From Bacteroidales bacterium (GTDB taxonomy: Bacteria; Bacteroidota; Bacteroidia; Bacteroidales; UBA932), in assembly GCA_016290415.1 (NCBI GenBank), contig JAEETP010000003.1, positions 1 through 64,000 on the forward strand: 64,000 nt of DNA, in the 5' to 3' direction. Shown here one piece after another: positions 49,200-58,815 of the stretch. The notes below the pieces were generated by a model. The model did not search any database. It was given only the letters and a program-made list of their open reading frames with translations, and was not told the DNA's origin. The translations under genes and the position numbers were made by a program. How positions within the stretch are numbered: the stretch's first letter is position 1; every line of letters begins with the position of its first letter.

Positions 49200-49461
49200 A
49201 TTCCGGTGCAAATGTATGTATTTTCCCCTAAATAACAAGGGACTTCTGCATGAAAGTGCTCCCACCGGACCGGCAGTGTCAGTACGGGCAATCTCAGAGT
49301 GTATTCAAATCGTTGCGACGAATGCGTTTTTCAAATTACTGAATATTAGCTTGTTGTGGGAGGAGTTCGTCTCAGTCTCGATTTTAAAGTGCCATTGAGA
49401 TGATAGTCTTTCCCATGGTCTTGGTTATCAGTGGGTTATTTTTGCCTCTCGTCGCAACGCT

Positions 49462-49608
49462 TTCAAGAAGCCCCTCGAGTAGCTGGACCCGTTCACCATC
49501 CCGACTTCAAGAAGCCCCTCGGGTAGCTGGACCCGTTCACCATCCTGCCTTCAAGAAGCCCCTCGAGTAGCTGGACCCGTTCACCATCTCGACTTCAAGA
49601 ATCCTCAC
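49462..49608. repeat. 44-bp tandem repeat, about 3.3 copies
   Basis: TTCAAGAAGCCCCTCGRGTAGCTGGACCCGTTCACCATCYYGMC at 49462, 49506 and 49550, partial at 49594. Confidence 0.9.
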
Positions 49609-49801
49609 AAGAAACCGTGCCCGCCCGTTGGCAGCTGATCCGGCTTGATGAAATCAAATAGCCCGTGCTAAATGCCAGGGTTTAGTGATTTGTCGCCCAA
49701 AAATTGGGGGTGCCAGCCAAAAATCGAGCAAATTTTGTCAAATACCCCCTGAGTCTAAGGGGTTGTGGCGAAAAATGTAGTATATTTTCTGGGAAATAAT
49801 C

Positions 49802-49809
49802 TATATTTG
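49802..49809 (+). promoter_or_regulatory. -7 promoter element for glnN
   Basis: TATATTTG, 24 bp before the ATG at 49833. Confidence 0.55.
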
Positions 49810-49832
49810 TGGCGGTTAACTTTAAAAATTCT

Positions 49833-52016
49833 ATGAATTCTGTTAGGCAAAGGGCGCTGGCTGCGATGGATTCTCGCGAGCCGGTACAGTTCAAGGGGCA
49901 CGAAGGGAAGATTTCCGATTACTTCGCGTGCAATGTGTTTACCCTGGACAAGATGGAGAAGTATCTCTCCAAGGATGTGTTCCGCAAGGTCAAGGCGGCC
50001 ATTGAGGGTGGTACACGCATAGACCGCAGCATTGCAGACCAGGTGGCCGAAGCTATGAAGATCTGGGCCATAGAGCGCGGCGCAACGCACTACACCCACT
50101 GGTTCCAGCCACTGAACGAGCTCACGGCAGAGAAGCACGACGCTTTTCTGGAGCCCGATATGAACGGCGGGTCATTTGAGAGTTTCAGCGGCAGCCTGCT
50201 GGTTCAGCAGGAGCCCGACGCCAGCAGCTTCCCCAGTGGCGGCCTGCGCAACACTTTTGAGGCGCGCGGCTACAGCGCCTGGGACCCGAGTTCGCCGGCA
50301 TTCATAATGGACAAGACGCTGTGTATCCCCAGCATTTTCATATCGTATAACGGCGAGGCGCTGGATTTCAAGACTCCGTTGCTAAGGTCTATGGCCGCGG
50401 TGGACAAAGCCGCTGTGGAGGTCTGCAGCCTCTTTACCAAAGATGTGACCCGCGTGGTGCCCAACCTGGGCTGGGAGCAGGAATATTTCCTTGTGGATGA
50501 AGCTCTCTATGCTTCCCGTCCCGACCTGATGCAGACGGGTCGCACGCTTATGGGCCACACCGCCGCCAAAGATCAGCAGCTGGACGACCATTACTGGGGC
50601 GCTATCCCCGAGCGGGTGATGCGCTTTATGGAGGAGTTTGAAGAGGAGGCCTACAAGCTGGGCGTCCCCATCAAGACCCGTCACAACGAGGCTGCGCCCA
50701 ACCAGTTTGAGTGCGCCCCCAAATATGAGGAAGTCAACATCGCGGTGGATCACAACCTGCTGCTTATGAGCGTGATGCGCAAGATTGCGCCCAAGCATCA
50801 TCTGAAGGTCCTGTTCCACGAGAAGCCCTTTGCCGGCGTGAACGGAAGCGGCAAGCACTGCAACTGGAGCCTGGCCACCGACACCGGCGTGAACCTTATG
50901 GCGCCGGGCAAGAATCCCAAGAGCAACATCCGCTTCCTGGCCTTTTTTGTGTGCGTGCTTAAGGCGGCGGCCGACTACGGCTCGCTGATAATGGCCTCCG
51001 TGGCCTCGCAGGGCAACAGCCACCGTCTGGGCGGCAACGAGGCGCCGCCGGCCGTGCTAAGTGTGTTCACCGGCGCCACTATGGACGCGATGCTGGGCTC
51101 CATCGAGAAGAGTATGTCCGACAAAATGACGCCCGAGAGCAAAAGCGCCATCAAGCTGCATATCGGCAAGATTCCCGAGATAATGTTTGACAACACCGAC
51201 CGCAACCGTACCAGCCCGTTTGCCTTTACCGGCAACCGGTTCGAGTTCCGCGCCCCCGGCTCCAGCAGCAACTGCGCTATGCCTATGATTGTGCTGAACA
51301 CGGCTGTGGCTCAGGCGCTTGAGCAATTCAAGGCGGCGGTGGACAAGCTGGAGGCAAAAGGGGAGAAGAAGGACGTAGCGGTGCTCAAGGTCATCCGCAA
51401 GTTTATTATAGAGTCCAAGAAGGCCCGCTTCGAGGGCAACGGCTACAGCCCCGAGTGGCTGAAGGAGGCTGCCAAGCGCGGTCTGAAGGCCCACACCGTG
51501 GCCGCCGAGGCGTTTAAGGAATATCTGACTGACGAGAGTGTGAAGCTATTCACGACCCACAAGGTGCTTAACCGGGCCGAGCTGGAGGCTCGCTACGAGA
51601 TCAAGACCGAGACGCTGCTCAAGAAGATTCAGATAGAGAGCCGCGTGATTGTGGATATGGCCAGCAACCACATAATCCCCACCGCCATCAAATATCAGAA
51701 CTTGCTGATAGATAACGTGCGCGGTATCAAGGAGATATTCCCCGACAAGGTGGACGAGTACGCCGCCAAAGAGCTGGAGACGCTGGCTAAAATCGCCGCC
51801 CTCACCAATAAGATAAATGAGAGCGCGGTGGCTATGACCGACATCCGCCGGCGCCTGAACAAGATAGAGTCCATCCCTGAGCGGGCGCTGAAATATGAGC
51901 AGGAGGTGAGCCCCAATATGATTTCGCTGCGCAAGAGCATAGACGACCTGGAGATGATTGTGGACGACGACTTCTGGCCGCTGGTCAAATACCGCGAGAT
52001 ACTCGCCGCCCTCTAA
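49833..52016 (+). CDS. glnN: Glutamine synthetase type III
   Basis: About 727 aa; GHEGKISDYFACNVFTLDKM, FHEKPFAGVNGSGKHCNWSLATDTGVNL, NRTSPFAFTGNRFEFRAPGSSSNCAMP. Confidence 0.95.
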   Translation: MNSVRQRALAAMDSREPVQFKGHEGKISDYFACNVFTLDKMEKYLSKDVFRKVKAAIEGGTRIDRSIADQVAEAMKIWAIERGATHYTHWFQPLNELTAEKHDAFLEPDMNGGSFESFSGSLLVQQEPDASSFPSGGLRNTFEARGYSAWDPSSPAFIMDKTLCIPSIFISYNGEALDFKTPLLRSMAAVDKAAVEVCSLFTKDVTRVVPNLGWEQEYFLVDEALYASRPDLMQTGRTLMGHTAAKDQQLDDHYWGAIPERVMRFMEEFEEEAYKLGVPIKTRHNEAAPNQFECAPKYEEVNIAVDHNLLLMSVMRKIAPKHHLKVLFHEKPFAGVNGSGKHCNWSLATDTGVNLMAPGKNPKSNIRFLAFFVCVLKAAADYGSLIMASVASQGNSHRLGGNEAPPAVLSVFTGATMDAMLGSIEKSMSDKMTPESKSAIKLHIGKIPEIMFDNTDRNRTSPFAFTGNRFEFRAPGSSSNCAMPMIVLNTAVAQALEQFKAAVDKLEAKGEKKDVAVLKVIRKFIIESKKARFEGNGYSPEWLKEAAKRGLKAHTVAAEAFKEYLTDESVKLFTTHKVLNRAELEARYEIKTETLLKKIQIESRVIVDMASNHIIPTAIKYQNLLIDNVRGIKEIFPDKVDEYAAKELETLAKIAALTNKINESAVAMTDIRRRLNKIESIPERALKYEQEVSPNMISLRKSIDDLEMIVDDDFWPLVKYREILAAL

Positions 52017-52109
52017 TTTTTGGGGCGCAGAGTTGGGAGTGTATCCAAAGTTTGTTAAATTTGAAAGAATTATCCGTTTTAAAACGTTTATAAACATTTA
52101 CAGACGCAT

Positions 52110-53768
52110 ATGTACACTTCTGACGAACTGATGTATGTTGCCCACAGTGACAACGGTCCTATCTATATTAATCCCAAGATGCTGAACCGTCACGGTCTGG
52201 TGGCGGGCGCCACCGGTACCGGTAAAACGGTGACCCTGCAGGTGCTGGCAGAGACCTTCTGCCAGGCGGGCGTGCCGTGCTTTATGGCCGATATGAAGGG
52301 CGACCTTAGCGGCATCAGCCAGCCGGGCGCCATCTCCAAGTTCATAGAGAAGCGTATGCCGGAGTTCGGCATAGAGAACCCGCAGTTCCAGGGGTGCCCG
52401 ACCCGCTTTTTCGACGTGTTCGGCAAGCAGGGCCACACTATGCGCACCACCGTGTCAGCAATGGGACCTATGCTGCTGGCCCGTATGCTGGAGCTCAACG
52501 ATGTGCAGAGCGGCGTGCTGAACATAGTGTTCCGCATAGCCGACGATTATAATCTGCTTCTGATTGATATCAAGGACCTTAGGATGATGCTGGACTTTGT
52601 GAGCAAGAACGCATCTGAGTACACCACCACCTACGGCAATATATCCACGGCCTCCATTGGTGCCATCCAGCGCGCCATCCTGACTCTGGAAGACCAGGGC
52701 GCCGACAAATTCTTTGGCGAGCCCGCTTTCAGCGTGGCCGACCTGATGGACACAGAGGACGGCAAGGGCATTATGAATGTGCTTGCGGCCGACGAACTGA
52801 TGATGCGCCCCAAGCTCTATTCTACCTTCCTGTTCTGGCTGCTGACCGAGCTGTACACCACGCTCCCCGAGGTCGGCGACCTGGAAAAACCCAAGCTGGT
52901 GTTCTTTTTTGACGAGGCGCATATGCTCTTTACCGACACGCCCAAGGCGCTGACAGACAAGATAGAGCAGGTGGTCCGCCTGATAAGGTCCAAGGGTGTG
53001 GGCGTCTACTTTGTGACTCAGTCTCCCACCGATATTCCCGACAGCGTGCTGGGTCAGCTGGGTAACCGCGTGCAGCACGCCCTGCGCGCCTACACTCCGC
53101 GCGACCAGAAGGCCGTGAAGGTTGCCGCCGAGACATTCCGCGCCAATCCGGCGTTTGACACCGCCGAGGCCATCACCAATCTGGAGACTGGCGAGGCGCT
53201 GGTCAGCTTTCTGGACGAGAAGGGCGCCCCGAGCGTTGTGGAGCGCGCCAAGATTCTGTTCCCGCTGAGCAGCATCGGTGCCATAAGCGAGGGACAGCGT
53301 CTGGACATCAACAAGAATGCCCCGCAGAAGATTCTGAACTACGACGGCTTCTTCGACCGCGAGAGTGCATACGAGGTGCTCACCGCTCAGTACGAGGCGG
53401 CCGAAAAGGCTGCCGAGAAGGCCGCCAGGGAAGAGGAGAAGGCTCTGGAAAAGGCGCAGAAAGAGAAAGAAAAGGCTGCCGCCAAGAAGAAATCGTCTGG
53501 CAGCGGCATCAAGCGCACCATTTTTGGCACAATGATAGCCGCCGCTGCCACATCGTTTGCCCGCAGCCTGGCCACCAACGCCGCCAAGAGCATCACCGGT
53601 ACCAAAAAGTCGACTTCTTCCAGTAAAAAGACCACCGCTTCCAAGAAGACCACGGCAAAGAAGTCAACATCAAGCGTGGGCACTGCAGTGAAGAAAGCAG
53701 CTAAGACCGCCGCCAACACCGCCACTCGCCGGATCACCAACGACATCCTGAAGAGCCTCCTGAAATAG
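52110..53768 (+). CDS. HerA-like helicase / DUF853 family ATPase
   Basis: HGLVAGATGTGKTVTLQVLAE, CFMADMKGDLSGI, VFFFDEAHMLF; Lys/Ala-rich C-terminal tail. Confidence 0.88.
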   Translation: MYTSDELMYVAHSDNGPIYINPKMLNRHGLVAGATGTGKTVTLQVLAETFCQAGVPCFMADMKGDLSGISQPGAISKFIEKRMPEFGIENPQFQGCPTRFFDVFGKQGHTMRTTVSAMGPMLLARMLELNDVQSGVLNIVFRIADDYNLLLIDIKDLRMMLDFVSKNASEYTTTYGNISTASIGAIQRAILTLEDQGADKFFGEPAFSVADLMDTEDGKGIMNVLAADELMMRPKLYSTFLFWLLTELYTTLPEVGDLEKPKLVFFFDEAHMLFTDTPKALTDKIEQVVRLIRSKGVGVYFVTQSPTDIPDSVLGQLGNRVQHALRAYTPRDQKAVKVAAETFRANPAFDTAEAITNLETGEALVSFLDEKGAPSVVERAKILFPLSSIGAISEGQRLDINKNAPQKILNYDGFFDRESAYEVLTAQYEAAEKAAEKAAREEEKALEKAQKEKEKAAAKKKSSGSGIKRTIFGTMIAAAATSFARSLATNAAKSITGTKKSTSSSKKTTASKKTTAKKSTSSVGTAVKKAAKTAANTATRRITNDILKSLLK

Positions 53769-53789
53769 GATGGATCAAAACAACTTAAA

Positions 53790-53819
53790 AACGCCAACCT
53801 TCTTAAGGCTGGCGTTTTA
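53790..53819 (+). terminator. Terminator between convergent genes
   Basis: AACGCCA...TGGCGTTTT hairpin. Confidence 0.7.
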
Positions 53820-53852
53820 AGTTATATCTTGTTAGCTAAAGAGTACCAGGGA

Positions 53853-54110
53853 TTATTTCTTCTGGTCTTTCTTGCCGTAGCGGCTGTAGAATTTATCAAC
53901 GCGGCCGGCGGTGTCCACGAGTTTCATCTTACCAGTGTAGAACGGGTGAGAGGTGTTGGAAATCTCGACTTTGACAACCGGGTACTCAACGCCGTCGACT
54001 GTGATAGTCTCTTTGGTGTTGGCACAAGAACGTGTAATGAACACGTGGTCGTTTGACATATCCTTGAAAGCAACAAGACGGTAACTTTCGGGATGGATTC
54101 CTTTTTTCAT
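53853..54110 (-). CDS. rpmE2: Type B 50S ribosomal protein L31
   Basis: MKKGIHPESYRLVAFKDMSNDHVFITRSCANTKETI...VEISNTSHPFYTGKMKLVDTAGRVDKFYSRY. Confidence 0.95.
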   Translation of the reverse strand: MKKGIHPESYRLVAFKDMSNDHVFITRSCANTKETITVDGVEYPVVKVEISNTSHPFYTGKMKLVDTAGRVDKFYSRYGKKDQKK

Positions 54111-54185
54111 TTTCGTAAGGTTTTGTTTTGGGAGCGCAAATGTAACAATTTATTTGATTATTACAATCATTAGACGAAAATTAAA

Positions 54186-54193
54186 TATATTTG
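54186..54193 (+). promoter_or_regulatory. -7 promoter element for the phosphohexomutase gene
   Basis: TATATTTG, 23 bp before the ATG at 54217. Confidence 0.5.
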
Positions 54194-54216
54194 TCCAGAC
54201 ACTAAAACTAACTGGT

Positions 54217-55578
54217 ATGACACTTATCAAATCAATATCCGGAATCAGGGGCACCATAGGCGGCGCAGTGGGCGACGCTCTGACTCCCGTAGACATCGTG
54301 AAGTTTACCGCCGCTTTTGCTCGCGGCCGCAAGAGGGTTGTTGTGGGCCGCGACGCCCGCATCTCTGGCCCTATGGTAGACGGCATTGTATGTAACACGC
54401 TGGTTGCCTGCGGTGTAGAGGTCATCAACATAGGTATGGCCACCACCCCCACCACAGAACTTGCGGTCACCGGCGAGAAGGCGGACGGCGGCATTATCAT
54501 CACCGCCAGCCACAATCCCACCCAGTGGAATGCCCTCAAGCTTCTGGGCAGCAACGGCGAGTTTCTCACCGACGCGCAGGGCAAGGAGGTTTTGGCAGCC
54601 GCAGCCAAAGAGGATTTTGATTTCAAGGAGGTGCTGGAGCTTGGCTCCATCTCCTATAAAGATTATACCCAGATCCACATCGACGCCGTGAAGGCCGATT
54701 CTCTGGTGGACTTGGCTGCCATAAAGTCGGCGCACTTCAAAGTGGTGCTGGACCCCGTGAATTCGGTGGGCGGCGTGGTTATGCCGCGCCTGCTGGAGCA
54801 ACTGGGCGTGGAGTGCATCACCATAAACGGTGAGCCTACGGGCCATTTTGCCCACAATCCCGAGCCGCTGCCGGCCAATCTGGTGGGCCTGAGCCAGACA
54901 GTTGTGGCCAACAATGCCGACCTGGGCATCAGCGTAGACCCCGATGTGGACCGTCTGGCGCTGATTTGCGAGAACGGCGAGCCTTTTGGCGAGGAATATA
55001 CCCTGGTGGCCGTTGCCGACTATGTCCTGGAGAACAAGAAGGGCACCACGGTGAGCAACATCTCTTCCAGCCGCGCCCTGCGCGACGTCACGGAGGCCCA
55101 CGGCTGCACCTATTATTTCTCTGCGGTGGGCGAGGTGAATGTCACCACCAAGATGCACGAAGTGGATGCAGTGATTGGCGGCGAGGGCAACGGAGGCGTG
55201 ATTTATCCCGCCCTGCACCACGGCCGCGACGCGCTTATTGGCGTGGCTCTGTTCCTCAGTCATCTGGCACACAAGAAGATGACCGCCAGCGCCCTGCGCG
55301 CCACATTGCCCGAATATTATATCTCCAAAAACCGCATAGATCTGCCCAACGCTGCGGCTGCCGACAAGGTTTTTGCCGCCGTGAAGAAGAAATATGCCCA
55401 CGAGAAGCTCACCACGATAGACGGTGTGCGCGTGGATTTTGAGGCGGACAAGAGCTGGGTCATCTTGCGCAAGAGCAACACCGAGCCCATTATCCGTGTG
55501 TATGCCGAGGCGCCGGTAGAGGTTGTGAGCCAGGCCATTGCAGAAGAGATTCTGGACATAGCCAACGAAATCCTGTAG
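54217..55578 (+). CDS. Phosphoglucosamine mutase / phosphohexomutase
   Basis: SISGIRGTIGG, GGIIITASHNPTQWNALKLL (phospho-Ser), DPDVDRLALI, GGEGNGGVIYP, RKSNTEPIIRVYAEAP. Confidence 0.92.
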   Translation: MTLIKSISGIRGTIGGAVGDALTPVDIVKFTAAFARGRKRVVVGRDARISGPMVDGIVCNTLVACGVEVINIGMATTPTTELAVTGEKADGGIIITASHNPTQWNALKLLGSNGEFLTDAQGKEVLAAAAKEDFDFKEVLELGSISYKDYTQIHIDAVKADSLVDLAAIKSAHFKVVLDPVNSVGGVVMPRLLEQLGVECITINGEPTGHFAHNPEPLPANLVGLSQTVVANNADLGISVDPDVDRLALICENGEPFGEEYTLVAVADYVLENKKGTTVSNISSSRALRDVTEAHGCTYYFSAVGEVNVTTKMHEVDAVIGGEGNGGVIYPALHHGRDALIGVALFLSHLAHKKMTASALRATLPEYYISKNRIDLPNAAAADKVFAAVKKKYAHEKLTTIDGVRVDFEADKSWVILRKSNTEPIIRVYAEAPVEVVSQAIAEEILDIANEIL

Positions 55579-55581
55579 CGT

Positions 55582-56631
55582 ATGTTTTCGTTCAGGACCA
55601 CTCCGCTGCTGGAGCAGGAAGACCTGACGCTGCGCCGTGGCCGGCTGGCCGTGCTGGACGATGACACCGCCTGGCATCCCGGCACCGGCGAATACCTGTT
55701 TTACACTCTGGCGCGCTATCGCAACGCCGTGCGGCTATCCTCACTGGAGGATACGGCCGTTCTGGCGCAGTGCCAGGGCGTGGTTATAGAGCATCAGCCC
55801 ACCGGCAACCGGTTTGACCCTTTCCTGAAGGCCCTGCGCGCCTTTTTCCTGGAGCAGAATCGCAGCGACACTCCGCTTTCGGTGTATATCATAGACCGCC
55901 TGAATCCCAGCGGCCGCTGCGTTGAGGGCGGCCACTACGACGGCCTGCCGCACAAGCACGGTCTCACTATGGGTGAGATTGCCAATATGTACTACAGCGA
56001 GATGAACGCCACCTTCCCGCTGCATATCATCTCCGCCGCCGCCAACGATGCAGCCCGCGAGTTGATGCCTTGGAGCATTCCCCAGCCGTGCGGCTTCTGC
56101 GGGCTATTTTCAGAGGTGTTTATGAGCGGTGCCTGGCTGTGGAACGGCACCAATGTCAGTTGCGGAGAGGGGACCGTGCGTCCCTACGAGATGTTCGGCG
56201 CGCCGTTTATGAAGCGTCTGGAGAGGGGGCGCGACCTTGCATGGGGCGATGCCCTGACCTGGAACGACGTGGATTCTCCGGTATACGACAAGGCGGTGTA
56301 TATGCGCTGGTGCAGTTTCACTCCCGCCTCCGGGCTGTATGCCGGGCAGGAATGCTACGGCTTCCAGATGATTCCCAACCCCGGCGAGACGGGCTACAAC
56401 TCGCTGCTGCACACCCTGCGGCTGATGCGGTTCGTGGCCGGCAACTGCCCCGAATTCGCCTTTAACGACCGGCTGGATTCGCTGGTTGGGAACGAGGTGA
56501 TGATGGCCTATCTGCGCGGCGAGGTCGATTACGATGCCTTGCGCGAGGCTGTCAAAACCGAAGAACAGAAGTGGCTCCGCAAGGCGAAGAAGTATCTGCT
56601 ATACGACGAGCCGCTTTTCCGTGTGAAATAG
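55582..56631 (+). CDS. DUF1343 (NamZ-like) family protein
   Basis: LMPWSIPQPCGFCGLFSEVFMSGAWLWNGTNVSCGEGTVRPYEMFGAPFM matches the DUF1343 GTNxSxGRGTxxPFExxGAP pattern. Confidence 0.7.
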   Translation: MFSFRTTPLLEQEDLTLRRGRLAVLDDDTAWHPGTGEYLFYTLARYRNAVRLSSLEDTAVLAQCQGVVIEHQPTGNRFDPFLKALRAFFLEQNRSDTPLSVYIIDRLNPSGRCVEGGHYDGLPHKHGLTMGEIANMYYSEMNATFPLHIISAAANDAARELMPWSIPQPCGFCGLFSEVFMSGAWLWNGTNVSCGEGTVRPYEMFGAPFMKRLERGRDLAWGDALTWNDVDSPVYDKAVYMRWCSFTPASGLYAGQECYGFQMIPNPGETGYNSLLHTLRLMRFVAGNCPEFAFNDRLDSLVGNEVMMAYLRGEVDYDALREAVKTEEQKWLRKAKKYLLYDEPLFRVK

Positions 56632-56741
56632 CGCTGGAGCATAAAGTTCTGTCTATCAGAGCTTTGTTAACAATCACTCGTGTGTTTCTGTACGAGCGAT
56701 TTTGTGTATTTTGCTGAATGATAGTGGGTTAGCCTCCAGGT

Positions 56742-57884
56742 CTAACCAGCGATGTCCTTGATGATGTGCTCTGCGTAGCGCCCGGCGGCGCCGGGGGCGC
56801 CCAACTTTGCGCGGACACTGGCGTAGTCCTGCTGCATCGCGGTGCGGTAGGCGTCGTTGCAGACGAGCTGCTCCAGCTCGGCGGCGATGGCCTCCGGGGT
56901 GCATTTTTCCTGAAGCAACTCTTTGAATATCAGTTTGTCCAGAATCAGGTTGGCCAGGCTGATGTATTTCACCTTGAGGATGGCCATAGCTATGTGGAAG
57001 GAGAGGGGATTCATCCCGTAGCAGACCACCTGCGGGGTACCTATGATGGCCGTTTCAAGGCTGGCGGTGCCGGAGGCGACCACCGCCGCATCGGCATATT
57101 TGAGCAGCGGGCAGGTAGCGTCGTACACCACATTTATGCCGCTGGCGCCAAAGTAGCTTTGGTAGATTTCCCTGGAGATTCCCGGAGCGGCGGCAATCAC
57201 CAGCTGCCGGTCGTGCAGGGGGGAGCCGGGCAGGGAGAGCAGATGCGCCAGGCGGTTGAACCGGGGCGCCAGGAACTTGATTTCCTGCAGGCGGCTGCCC
57301 GCCAGAAGGGCTATTACCGGCTTGTCTTCCAGGCCGTTGTCTTTCAGGAACTGCTCCCTGGCAGGGGCTTCTTCCAATTTGGCCCGGATGCTGTCCACCA
57401 GCGGGTTGCCTTCGTATACTGGTTCTATGCCGCGGTTGCGGAACCACTCCACTTCGAAGGGGAAAATCACCATAAGGCTGTCCACATAGCGCTTGAGTTT
57501 TTCTACCCGTTTTTCGCGGGATGCCCACACTTTGGGGGCGATGTAGTAGAACACCTTGAGGCTGTTTTCGTGGGCGAACCGGGCTATTTTCAGGTTGAAG
57601 CCGGGGTAGTCTATCAGTATTACGGCGTCGGGCCGGAATTGCAGGATGTCGGCCTTGCAGAATTGCAGGTTGCGGCGGATGCGGCCCGCCTTGGCAAGGA
57701 CTTCTACTATTCCCATCACGGCTGTGTCGCGGTAGTCGCGCACCTTGCCGGGGGCCACCGCCTCCATTTTCTCACCGCCCCAGTAGCGGAATTCCGCTGC
57801 CGGGTCCTTGGCTTTAAGTGCACCCATAAGCAGCGAGGCGTGCAAGTCGCCCGACGCTTCGCCAGCTATAAGGTAGTATCTCAT
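56742..57884 (-). CDS. lpxB: Lipid-A-disaccharide synthase
   Basis: MRYYLIAGEASGDLHASLLMGAL, DYPGFNLKIA, YYIAPKVWAS, ASGTASLETAIIGTPQVVCYG. Confidence 0.95.
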   Translation of the reverse strand: MRYYLIAGEASGDLHASLLMGALKAKDPAAEFRYWGGEKMEAVAPGKVRDYRDTAVMGIVEVLAKAGRIRRNLQFCKADILQFRPDAVILIDYPGFNLKIARFAHENSLKVFYYIAPKVWASREKRVEKLKRYVDSLMVIFPFEVEWFRNRGIEPVYEGNPLVDSIRAKLEEAPAREQFLKDNGLEDKPVIALLAGSRLQEIKFLAPRFNRLAHLLSLPGSPLHDRQLVIAAAPGISREIYQSYFGASGINVVYDATCPLLKYADAAVVASGTASLETAIIGTPQVVCYGMNPLSFHIAMAILKVKYISLANLILDKLIFKELLQEKCTPEAIAAELEQLVCNDAYRTAMQQDYASVRAKLGAPGAAGRYAEHIIKDIAG

Positions 57885-57890
57885 AGGGAG

Positions 57891-58691
57891 TTATTCAAAA
57901 TCCCAAAGGCCGGAGAGCCGATCCAGCTCGGAGTAGCTGGTGGTGTCTACGGTGTGGGGCGCAATGGTTATGTAGCCCTCGCGCAGCAAGATGTGGTCGT
58001 CGGCAATGTCGTCGTCGCCGGAGGCGAGGTTCAGGAATTCGCCCACCATCCAGTAGATCTCGCGGCCGCGCGGGTCGGTCTCCTTCACGAACTCTTTGTG
58101 CCAGCGGCCGCGGCCCTGGCGGGCCATACGTATGCCGCGGACTTTGTCGGGCGGCAGGTCGGGGAAGTTGACGTTGATGTAGGTGCCCGGCTTGGGGGGA
58201 TTCTCAAAGAAGCGCTCCATAATCTCGCCAAAATATGCGTCCACCACAGAGAAGTCGGGGTGGGGGTCGTGGGTGTCAATGGAGAGGCCAATGGCGGGGA
58301 TGCCGTACAGGGCGGCTTCCATCACCGCACCCAGGGTTCCGGAATACAGCGCCGCCGCAGAGGCGTTGCTGCCGTGGTTGATGCCGGAGATCACAAGGTC
58401 GGGCATCCGGCCCTCTTCTATGAACATATTGATGCCCATCTTGGCGCAGTCGCAGGGGGTGCCGTCCAGGCTATAGCAGCGCACGCCGCCCAGTTCGCCG
58501 TCGGGGGCAAGGTCCTGCAAGTGGTTGAGGTGCAGCGGGGTTTCCATTGTCAGTGACGACGATTTTGCGCTCTGGGGCGTCCGGGGCGCCAATACCGTGA
58601 TGTCTCCGTATCTGCGAAAAAGGGTTACTAGATGCATCAGGCCGGAGGCCAGAATAGAGTCGTCGTTGATAGCCAGAATCTCCCGCGTCAT
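57891..58691 (-). CDS. surE: 5'/3'-nucleotidase SurE
   Basis: ILAINDDSILASGLMHLV, VLAPRTPQSAKSSSLTM, DLVISGINHGSNASAAALYSGTLGAVMEAALYGIPAIGLS. Confidence 0.95.
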   Translation of the reverse strand: MTREILAINDDSILASGLMHLVTLFRRYGDITVLAPRTPQSAKSSSLTMETPLHLNHLQDLAPDGELGGVRCYSLDGTPCDCAKMGINMFIEEGRMPDLVISGINHGSNASAAALYSGTLGAVMEAALYGIPAIGLSIDTHDPHPDFSVVDAYFGEIMERFFENPPKPGTYINVNFPDLPPDKVRGIRMARQGRGRWHKEFVKETDPRGREIYWMVGEFLNLASGDDDIADDHILLREGYITIAPHTVDTTSYSELDRLSGLWDFE

Positions 58692-58751
58692 AATATACTA
58701 AAATTCTTTGAGATTACGCTTACAAATATACGATATTTCTGACATTTTTAT

Positions 58752-58759
58752 TACATTTG
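58752..58759 (+). promoter_or_regulatory. -7 promoter element for gap
   Basis: TACATTTG upstream of the gap ATG at 58816. Confidence 0.5.
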
Positions 58760-58815
58760 CAGCCCACCTTAGAAGGTTAATATTTTTTAGTTAAAACAAT
58801 CATAGAATTATTAAA

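Noticed and set aside
48916-49265. Short ORFs overlapping the inverted repeat and tRNA-Ala
   Set aside because: They run through the tRNA and its terminator; not credible coding sequences.
49462-49608. CRISPR array
   Set aside because: The whole 44-bp unit is repeated without variable spacers and there are no cas genes in the window.
54232-55677. 481-aa minus-strand ORF antisense to the phosphohexomutase gene
   Set aside because: His/Gln/Val-rich shadow translation of a strongly supported CDS.
56766-58556. 596-aa forward ORF antisense to lpxB and surE
   Set aside because: Entirely opposite two confidently identified genes; composition is typical of antisense reading in GC-rich coding DNA.
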